The notes below the pieces were generated by a model. That model was not told where the DNA came from and did no database searches. It saw only the letters and a program-made list of their open reading frames with translations. Both the position numbers and the translations under genes were made by a program. Source: Ryuthela nishihirai (taxonomy: Eukaryota; Arthropoda; Arachnida; Araneae; Heptathelidae). From it: a stretch of 64,000 bases of DNA. Position 1 is the stretch's first letter. Every line of letters starts with the position of its first letter. The stretch lies in NCBI GenBank assembly GCA_038380435.1, contig JAWZYU010000008.1, positions 77,824,020-77,888,019 on the forward strand. The letters are read 5' to 3'. Below, piece after piece: positions 55,838 through 64,000 of the stretch.

Positions 55838-58800
55838 GTGGATAATCCTAATCAGAGGCCATCGCAGGTACCTGAACCTTACTTAGCTAGTTGGGCATCG
55901 TCAAGCCTAAACTGGAGTAATGCGTCTCAGGCAGGCCATGTGGCTCTTGAAAAAGTCCACTTGAAAAGGTGGTGCCTGAAGTTCCTACCAGCATCGGTGA
56001 CTTCAGCCTTTAGCGGAGGAGGAACGGGTCTTTGCCCCATGCCTGCGATCAGGGGGCTGTTTGATATTGTTGGCCCTACCAATCTCAATAAACCTAATTT
56101 CTTTAAAAATCCTACTAATCATTTTCTTTCTGCAGGAACGTGGAACGTGAGGACATTACATAGAGATTATTCTCTTGATGTCCTCATGCAGGAATTCCAG
56201 CGCTATAACCTAGATATTCTAGGCTTGAAAGAGACCAGATGGACAGGTAAAGGTGAGATACTTAAAAATAACCTTAAATTTCTCTTTACAGGGAGGGAGG
56301 ATGGAAAGCATCACCAAGGCGTGGGTCTGCTGCTCAGCAGACATGCTAGTGATGCTCTTCTAGGATATGAGTGCATTAATGAAAGGTTTCTTACAGCAAA
56401 ATTTCAGACAAGCATTAAAAACTTGAATGTTATCTGCTGTTATGCCCCCACTGAGGATGCTGATGAGGATGAGAAGGATAGGTTTTACGGACAACTTCAG
56501 GACATTTTGAATTCTGTCAAGAAAGGAGATATTACCCTTGTTCTTGGTGACTTCAATGCCAAAGTTGGTACCGACTCTGACCTTTGGGGAGGAGTAATAG
56601 GTCCTTTTGGTATTGGTAGCTGCAATGGCAATGGGCAACGTCTCCTACAGGTAAGTAAACTCAATGGTTTCAGAATAACTAACACATATTACAAACACCG
56701 CGACATACATAAATACACATGGGTTTCACGTGATGGGCTGCATAGGAATATGATTGATTATATATTAATTAACAGCAAATGGGCTAGTTCTGTTAGAAAT
56801 ACCAGGGCATATAGGGGAGCTGAAATTGGATCTGACCATTACCTTGTTAAAAGTGTCTTGCAACTTAAACTTAAAAAGTGTTGTGCTAGAGTTAAAAAAT
56901 TTACCTGTAATACTGAAGCTCTGAATGACCCAGTTATAGCTAAAGCTTACCATGATAGGTTACTTAGTCATTATGACGGTCATGGTTTGTTTAATACTGA
57001 AGTTGAAGAAGAATGGGGCCATTTTAAACAGGCTTTTTTGGAAACTAACAGTACTCTTTTAGGAAAAAAGGAGCAGAGGAGGCAGAATTATTTAAGTTAC
57101 AAGGCAATTGAGCTTATTTCAGAAAGAAGGAATTGCAGGAATGTCCTTAATCAGTACCCTACTAGTCCTAATAGAAAAGATTACAGAGAGCTTAATAAAC
57201 GTGTAAAGGATCAGTTAGCTACTGATAAAAATCTTTGGCTTGATAGCTTGGCTGACAAAGCTGAGGAAGCAGTTAGGCAGCACAACAGCAGAGAGCTGTA
57301 CCAGATAGTTAATGTCTTATGTGGTAGAAAACGGACAGGCATACAGGGATTGAAGGATAAACAAGGTAAGGTTATAGAAGGTGAGGATTCTCTCATGGCT
57401 AGGTGGGCTGAGCATTTCAGTGATGTTCTAAACAATGTGGTTAGTTCTACTCCCATTGTTTCCAATGATGATAGATGCATTGGCAGCTTTAATGTTGGCC
57501 CTATAACACAATCTGAAGTTAGTTTGGCTATCTCTAAACTGAAACTTCATAAATCCCCAGGGGTAGATGAAATTACTACAGAAATGCTCAGAGCTGGGAA
57601 TGTTTTGGTATCACTTGGATGACTGAAATTTTGAATAACTTTTATGATAAAGGCATGGTTCCTAAAGATTTTACCAGAGCTATTATTATCCCTATTTTCA
57701 AAAAAGGTGATCGCAGTTCTTGTGATAACTATAGGGGTATCAGCCTACTCTCTGTTCCAGGTAAAGTTCTTTCCATGATTGTGCTTAATAGAATTAAGAA
57801 TCTAGTTGACAGGCAATTGCGTGATGAGCAATGTGGATTCAGAAGTGGTAGGGGATGTGTAGATCAGATATTTTCACTTAGGCAGATTCTTGAGAAATGT
57901 TTAGAGTTTCAGAAACCTTTGGTTGCTAGCTTTGTTGATTTCAAAAAGGCTTTCGACTCTGTTGATCGTCATAATTTGTGGTTGATTGTGGGATCATATG
58001 GTATACCAGACAAGTTAGTTAACATAATGAAAGCTCTCTATAATAACACTGAGTCATGTGTGAGAGTTGGTAATCTTGTAGCAATTGGTTTAGCATTGCT
58101 TCTGGTGTTCGACAAGGGTGCATTTTGTCTCCTTTTCTCTTTAGTTTGGTTGTTGATTATGTTATGCGAAATTCAATTCGAGGGAAAGATTTTGGCCTTA
58201 AATGGTCTGGAGATACGAAAATTTCTTATTTAGATTATGCTGATGATTTAGCCCTTTTGGCAAATGATGTTGATGAGATGAACTCTTTCATTCGAACTGT
58301 TGATGAGACTGGTAGTAGAGTAGGTTTGGTTATAAACAGAGAGAAAACTAAAGTGATGAAAATTGGTCAGGCAGGTTGTGATTCAGTTAATCTGAATGGT
58401 TGCAGTCTTGAGCAGGTGTCACAGTTTAATTATCTTGGGAGCTATGTAACTGATACTGGTGATGTGCGGCATGAGATTAACAGACGAATAGGTATTGCTG
58501 CCGGGACTTTTAAGAATCTATGGAGATTGTGGAGAAATAGGCGTATACACCTAAAGACTAAAATTAGACTGTATAATAGTTTGGTTTTTTCTAGGGTTAG
58601 TTATGGTAGTGAAACTTGGACGCTGTGTAAACATGATAACAGGAAACTAGATGCTTTTGATTCTAGATGCTTACGCAGTATCTTGGGTATTAGGTGGTTT
58701 AACTTTGCAACTAATGATGAGGTTAGGCAAAGGAGTCTGCAACCTCCTTTAAGCAGCATATTGTGCAGAGAGAGACTCTGCTGGTTTGGCCATGTTGCCC

Positions 58801-59006
58801 GTGTGGATAATTATAGATTGGCGAATAGGGTTATGAACAGTGTGCCTAAAGGCCTCAGAAAGAATGGGAGACCTAGGATGCGGTGGGCAGACAATGTCAA
58901 ACAGGACCTTGTTAGAATTGGTGTGCAGTGGCCGGATGCAGCAGATGTAGCTCAGGACAGATATGCTTGGAGAATTACTCTGCGTGGTCTGGTTGGACCT
59001 CCGTAG
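55838..59006 (+). pseudogene. RTE polyprotein: APE endonuclease and reverse transcriptase
   Basis: Frame 55838-57622 (594 codons from this ATG; the true start may lie elsewhere). The endonuclease domain has TWNVRTL (101-107), KETRW (131-135, catalytic Glu), GDFN (237-240) and GSDH (331-334), the set expected of an AP-endonuclease-like nuclease. RT begins at about 560 with KSPGVDEI. One-base losses near 57612 and 58075, judged against the copy at 27-29 kb, shift the frame into 57619-58233 (NYRGISLLSV, FVDFKKAFDSVD) and then 58125-59006 (YADDLALL, later GRPRMRWADNV). Stop at 59006. As read it is inactive, but only lightly damaged, so a recent copy. Confidence 0.9.
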
Positions 59007-59090
59007 CCCATGCTATGGAGGTCCAACCAGACCACGCAGTTTAATTCTCCATGCAGTTTTCCAACCAGTCCAACGCAGTTTAATTCTCCA
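58969..59090. repeat. Inverted repeat at the RTE 3' end
   Basis: 58969-59006 (GGAGAATTACTC ... GACCTCCGTAG) is matched in reverse by 59013-59050, a stem of about 38 bp with a 6-base loop. A further diverged inverted copy follows at 59051-59090. The copy at 27-29 kb lacks this. Confidence 0.85.
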
Positions 59091-59096
59091 TGCTTG

Positions 59097-59097
<1 letters not shown>

Positions 59098-59172
<75 letters not shown>
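59098..59172 (+). repeat. (GAT)n tail of the RTE LINE
   Basis: About 24 GAT units; the other RTE copy has only about five. Confidence 0.95.
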
Positions 59173-59173
<1 letters not shown>

Positions 59174-59176
59174 AGG

Positions 59177-59565
59177 TTGGGTTGGGTTGTTTCACCTCTG
59201 AGCGGCACTTTTTTGCACACCATGGGCTAAATGGCCACGTCACAAGGACCCCGAAGGCTCAGAGAAGGTTGGGAGAGGGGACCCACTGGAACAGCTGTTG
59301 GGAGACAGATGGTAGCTTCCCGTCAAGGCCATACAACGTGTTCTTTAACGTGCACAGGGTATGTCTCTCCCACACACGGGGCCACGGCTTAACGTCCCAT
59401 CCGACGGACGGCGGCCTATTCCAAGCCCATCGGTGTCCCCTACTGACCGTGGGCAGGGCGGGGAATTTTGCGGAGATAAATCTCAACGCTGACCCAGCTG
59501 GGACTCGAACCTGGGAACTACAGATTACGAGCCTGGCGCGCTACCGACTGAGCCACCCCCGCCCC
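59177..59565 (-). repeat. SINE1 copy 36, inside the Tc1 relic
   Basis: Full length. Right TSD ATGATATAATGA at 59566-59577. Its partner is at 55339-55350, on the far side of the RTE, which shows the RTE came later. Confidence 0.9.
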
Positions 59566-59820
59566 ATGATATAATGAAGGAATAGCTTTAGAGTGAAGAT
59601 AAACAGGTAATGGATTGGAGAGTGAAGTACGCAGACTTAAATTCCATTGAACATGAATGAGATGCTTTGCTAAGGCGAATTTCAAAGTCATGAAACTCCA
59701 CCAAGGACATTTCATGAGCTGAGAAATGATCTTAGAGAACAGGTGGGTTAGATACCGTATGCATTCTTGGATAACTTTATTAGACGCCTGAGCGCTCGCT
59801 GAGCAAATTGTATTTGCTAT

Positions 59821-60570
59821 TAAGGTTAATCATACTCTTTACTAAATAACGTTAATTTCAATATCTGTGGTGATCTATAATTTTTCGTAATAAAAAAGAA
59901 TTAAAATTATATTATTTGATTGGAAATTTAATTTTATAATTGTAAAAGTATTTTGATTATCTTTAATTCAAATGTAAATTTTAATATATGTTCTATTAAA
60001 TATCCTCTGAAACTTTCGTTAAATTCTAAAAAGGATTTCTTGAGCGATTTGCATTTCTGTTCAACTTCTTAAAATTCTGAACAGCAGTGTAATAGCCCAA
60101 CCTTATTCTGTAGATTATTATTCGTCATTGTAATTCATTTTAATATATCACATGTGTTGCGTTTTTTGTCTACTGGTGTATCTAAAGCACTATATTTTTC
60201 TTATCCTATGCCTCCACCTTAAAACTTTGACGATATTTAATTTGAAATATTGAATTTCTTCCTGAGCAAAAGTAAAACAAATTATCGAAAACGAAAATAT
60301 TAATGATGCTATTTTTCATAAACCAGTTTCAGTAAAATATGTTAAATTTAAATATCTGAAAATCGTTCTTAGTTGACTTTTGCCTGAACTAAAACTATAA
60401 TTTGTATAGTTTAAGTCTTTTACAGTGCTTTAAAGATACGAAATGTATAAAAGAAAACTCAGAAAACCTCAATTTCAAACCCAATCTTACTTTAAATAAC
60501 GTATTTTTTTTTTAAAAGTTACTTTGAGTTTTTGCAAAACCTATTCTCCTCTCGAAGTTCTCCATATTCT
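59821..60570. other. AT-rich DNA, nothing recognised
   Basis: No exon, element end or repeat. Confidence 0.4.
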
Positions 60571-60578
60571 CTTCTTTT

Positions 60579-60962
60579 GGGGTGGGGTGGCTCAGTCGGT
60601 AGCGCGCCAGGCTTGTAATCTGTAGTTCCCAGGTTCGAGTCCCAACTGGGTCAGCGTTGAGATTTATCTCCGCAAAATTCCCCGCCCTGCTCACGGTCAG
60701 TAGGGGACACCGATGGGCTTGGAAAGACCGCCGTCCGTCGGAAGGGACGTTAAGCCGTGGCCCCGTGTGCGGAGAGCCATACCCTGTGCACGTTAAAGAA
60801 CACGCTAGATGGCCTTGACGGGAGGCTACCATCTGTCTCCCAACAGCTGTTCCAGTGGGTCCCCTAACCCAACCTTCTCTGAGCCTTCGGGGTCCATGTG
60901 ACCTGGCCATTTAGCCCATGGTGTGCAAAAAAGTGCCGCTCAGAGGTAAAACAACCCAACCC
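60579..60962 (+). repeat. SINE1 copy 37
   Basis: Full length, with a small change in the body (CCCCTAACCCAACC). No clear TSD. Confidence 0.9.
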
Positions 60963-61089
60963 ATTGTGACTTGAAGCAATTAAATAAGATACGTTTTTGG
61001 CTACGTTTTTCGAAATTCTACTTAATTGAGAATAACTAAAACTTGCTTCAAAAGCATGAGTGTATCTAAACACATTTGGTTTCATTAAT

Positions 61090-64000
61090 GTATTGCATAG
61101 GAATATGATCGATTATGAATTAATTAAGTCGAAATAGGTTAGCTTTTTTAACAATACTAAGTACTGCAGTGGAGCTGAATTTGAGTCTGACCATTGTGAT
61201 GTTAACAAGTACATACATATATTGCAAGTGAAACTTAACAAATGTTATGGTAAATTAAAAGAAGTACTTTTAAAACTGAAGTTTTGAAAGGACCTCAGAT
61301 AGTCACAATAGGTTGCTCAACAATTTTCATAAAGGTGGTTTGTTTAGTATTGAAATTGAGAAGGAAATTGACTATGGTAAACTCTATTTTTAAATGTAAA
61401 AAAAAATATTCTTTAATATTGATTTATGAAAAAGAATATCAAAGAATTAGAAATTTGACTCTTGCTACTATAAAAAGAACAAAAACTAAATTTTATGTTA
61501 ATGAATTTAATAAATGTATTGGGAATATTAGAAAACAGTGGCGAATTGTTGATAATATTATAAATACTAAAATGAATGATAAACTTATATTGCCTAATGA
61601 TAGTAATTTAGAAAAACTGGTGGAAAAATTTAACGTTTCATAAATGTAAATAGTTCAAATTTATGTTCTTGTAACTCATATTATAAATATCCTAATGATT
61701 TAATTCAACGAAACTCAATGTTTATGATAGAGACAAGAGAAGATGAAATTAATCATATTGTTGGCAGTCTTAAAAATAACAAAGCAGCAGGATATGATGG
61801 TGTAAATTGAAAAATAATTGAAATAATAGTAAAATGTCATTCTAAATTTTTAGTCAAGTTAATAAATAACAGCTTTCAAAAAGGTGTTTTCTTCTCAGAC
61901 TTAAAAATTGCTCTTGTAAAACCTATTTACAAAACTGGAGACAAAAATTGTTTTAATAATTATAGACCAATTTCCATTCTTCCCACTTTTTCAAAAGTTA
62001 TTGAAACCATCATGAATGTAAGACTTAATATTATTTAGAAAAAGTTTCCTTTTTATACAAATATATCAAATGGTTTCTATTAATAATATTAAAGGTACTA
62101 AAATATTGATTAATAAAGGAGTTCCACAAGGATCTATTTTAGGACCTATTTTATTTTTAATTTATATAAACGATTTTTTTATCAAAATTTAAAAGGAAAA
62201 TTAATTTCATATGCTGATGATAAACACTTTGTTTTTAGATATATACGAAAGAAGTGGTCACTTGTTTACAAATTAAATTATTTACAAAGAAAGAAATCAG
62301 CATGATTTATTTCTTAATATTCATCGTGATTTAAATATTATTACAACTTGGTTTAAGAAAAATGGATTAAAAATTAACTCTGATAAAACATGCTTTATGT
62401 ATTTTTCACTCAGCCCAACAACTTTTTTAAATAAATTACAACTTCATAGAATGCATTGTATCAACAAACTTTTCGTGTGAATGCCGTGAAATCAAACAAA
62501 TTAAAACTACAAAATATTTGGGAGTTTTAATAGACAGCGATTTGAAGTGGAAATCACATGTTAATATGATAGTAAATAAAATATGATTTTACTTAGTCAA
62601 ATGTACCATTTAAGAAACATTATCTCTGGAAGATTTTTATTTACTCTTTATTTTGCTTGGATACAATCTCTTTTAAAATATGATTTGAACAGCTGGGGCG
62701 GGTACTTAGATGAATATTATTGAATGTGTTAATAAAGCACAATATAAATTCTTGAAAGTTATGACATTTCATAATAAAGTCTATATGACTAAAGTTATTT
62801 ATGATTATAAAATTCTTAGTTTGAGATACTGCATATGTATAGTACAGCTGTTTTTATTTCTAACAATTTAACATTTTTACAGGTTAAATGTAAAGAGTAT
62901 GCTACTCGTCAATCTGACCTTTTATTTGTAATCCCTAAAGTAAAGAAAGAAATGGCTCATAAGCACTGTTTTTAGCTCCTAGAATATTTAATTCCTTACC
63001 TAATGTAATTAGAAATGAACGTTCATACAGTGTTTTTAAATTTAAAGTTAAAAATTTTATTACTACTGCTTCAAATATTGATGATTACTTTAAAATTATA
63101 CGATAATATTTTGTTTTTAACATAATGACACACATTTTTTGTCACCAAAAACATTTCTCTTATGTAATAATTCAATTTGGCCTTCTAAACGAGCAAATTG
63201 CTCAAAGGTCTGCTAATACGTAACTTTTATTTTATTTATTTTGTTTCTACTTTATTCTTTTTCTGACTTGCGCTAATATTGATTTCTGTTTGTATATGCA
63301 AGTTTTTGTATTGTTTTCTTATTTTGTTCTTATTAATTAAATAAAAATAATAAATAAAAATAAATGAACAGTACTGATTTAGATAAAATGCAGTATAGGA
63401 GACAGAGTTTTTTGAGTGATAAGGATATACAGTTTATTTCTGAAAGAAGTGGCTATAGGGTGGAGTTGAATCAGAATTCTACTGATATTATTTGGTAGTG
63501 TTAAAAGTGATCTTAATAATTGTTTAAATGATCAGTAAAATGCTGATAAGAACATTTGATAAGAACAATTTGGCTTGATAACTTGGCTTCTAAAGCCCAG
63601 AAAGCTGCTGGAGAATAAAATAACGAGAGTTGCAAGATATATCAAATACTTTAGGTAGGGAAACACACATTGGTATACAAGGATTGAGAATGAACAACAA
63701 ACTTATATAAGATTAGATTTTCCTCATGTCAAGATAGGCTAAGCATGTCAAAAATATATTGAGCAATGTTTTTAATTCTGCTCGCATTGTTTGCAATAAA
63801 TGAATGCAGGTGAATTACTTCGTTTTAGGATTGATCTTATTTCATGATCTCATATTATTTTAACTAATTTTAAATTAAAACTACCACAAAATACCAGTGG
63901 TAAAAGAAATCACATCTAAAATACTTAGATATGGGTATGAATCTGTTTTCAAATGGTTGACTGCAATGTTGAATGTTTTCAAAAATAAATATATTTTTCC
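61090..64000 (+). mobile_element. Old, diverged RTE LINE interrupted by another LINE
   Basis: 61090-61370 aligns with the endonuclease end of the RTE at 56745-57000 (CATAGGAATATGAT, GAGCTGAATTTGAGTCTGACCATT). 63366-64000 aligns with the next segment (AACAGTACT, AGACAGAGTTTTTTGAGTGAT, TTTATTTCTGAAAGAAG). Many stops; runs off the window. Confidence 0.8.
61371..63363 (+). pseudogene. LINE of a second clade (Jockey/CR1-like RT), 5'-truncated, decayed
   Basis: Reading frames in order: KEYQRIRNLTLATIKRTKTK and a fragment ending KLVEKFNVS (61284-61643); NNKAAGYDGVN (about 61776); KPIYKTGDKNCFNNYRPISI (61919-61978); KGVPQGSILGPILFLIYIND (by about 62170, over frameshifts); SYADD (about 62208, the RT active site). 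RPISILPTFSK and GVPQGSILGP are typical of Jockey, I and CR1-type LINEs and differ from the RTE here. It ends with an A-rich AAATAAAAATAAATG tail. Numerous stops; non-functional. Confidence 0.75.

Larger units (their letters stand above)
55351..59172 (+). mobile_element. RTE-type LINE, full-length or nearly so
   Basis: About 3.8 kb: a 5' region starting with three tandem GGGGCCTGTAAATGG-type units (55350-55397), a single long coding region (endonuclease plus RT), a short 3' UTR with an inverted repeat, and a (GAT)n tail (about 59098-59172). Size, domain order, lack of a first gag-like ORF and the trinucleotide tail all fit the RTE clade. Confidence 0.9.
54610..59820 (+). pseudogene. Tc1-type transposase relic split by SINE1 and RTE
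   Basis: Left part (54750-55350): diverged reading frames with VRSTVFQQLDERGIYVKRPVV (about 54915-54980), then HIDLYISSGGTSIAVRYKYQ and FLLMYDIM just before the break. These fit the middle of a Tc1-family transposase up to the second catalytic Asp region. Right part (59578-59820): MDWR then DLNSIEHE (Tc1 motif DLNPIEH) and LLRRISKS. Many frameshifts and stops. Terminal inverted repeats were not found, so the outer limits are approximate. Confidence 0.7.

Noticed and set aside
59010..59243. Frames of poly-Met or poly-His
   Set aside because: Readings of the (GAT)n tail of the RTE LINE.
49128..64000. More CUB exons to the right of A1
   Set aside because: I looked for the SPNYP/SPNFP, CxW, FCG and GFxxxY motifs on the minus strand and saw none; upstream exons must be outside the window or not CUB-type.

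Overview
This is eukaryotic, AT-rich DNA: intron-bearing host gene fragments buried in transposable elements. The TE spectrum (tRNA-headed SINEs, RTE-type LINEs, Tc1/mariner, pogo/Tigger, hAT and piggyBac elements) and the coding style suggest an invertebrate. My guess is an arthropod, perhaps a chelicerate such as a spider, but the sequence alone does not prove that.

Host gene. Ten exons on the minus strand, between 1807 and 49127, encode five consecutive CUB domains of a cubilin-like multi-CUB protein. Each domain uses two exons: a first half of 128 or 131 bp and a second half of 214 or 220 bp. Within a domain the intron is phase 0; between domains it is phase 1. Transcript order runs right to left: A (49127-48997, 44854-44635), B (41231-41101, 36744-36531), C (26000-25873, 15183-14970), D (12555-12428, 9253-9040), E (7558-7431, 2020-1807). 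The gene starts to the right of 49.1 kb or outside the window, and continues left past position 1. About 1.7 kb of coding sequence is spread over 47 kb. No other host gene could be supported.

Repeats. The commonest repeat, called SINE1 here, has a tRNA-like head, a body of about 300 bp and an (AACCC)n tail. It is present in about 38 full or partial copies on both strands, roughly a fifth of the window, and most copies have visible target-site duplications (TSDs). SINE2, with a Leu/Ser-like tRNA head and a palindromic 3' end, has about eight copies. A third tRNA-like family (SINE3) occurs as head-to-head inverted pairs. Several nests can be dated by order of insertion: a mariner relic (16331-18828) holding a hAT MITE and two SINE1s; a Tigger/pogo relic (26959-32814) holding an RTE LINE, three SINE1s, a SINE2 fragment and a piggyBac MITE; a Tc1 relic (about 54.6-59.8 kb) split by a SINE1, with a full-length RTE LINE then inserted at that SINE's left TSD; and an old RTE (61.1-64 kb) holding a second LINE with a different RT.

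Other blocks are MITEs at 1.0, 15.6, 25.1, 33.7 and 35.5 kb, a putative solo LTR at 19.6-20.0 kb, a two-unit GC-rich repeat at 34.6-35.9 kb, a 30-bp minisatellite with a 120-bp higher-order unit at 52.3-53.25 kb, and an inverted duplication linking 46.9-47.3 kb to 49.9-50.3 kb. Nothing here suggests a bacterial-type operon, a CRISPR array or a novel defence system. The most notable points are the rigid CUB exon architecture, the SINE1 subfamily with a duplicated tail, the palindromic tRNA-like elements and the nested insertion histories.
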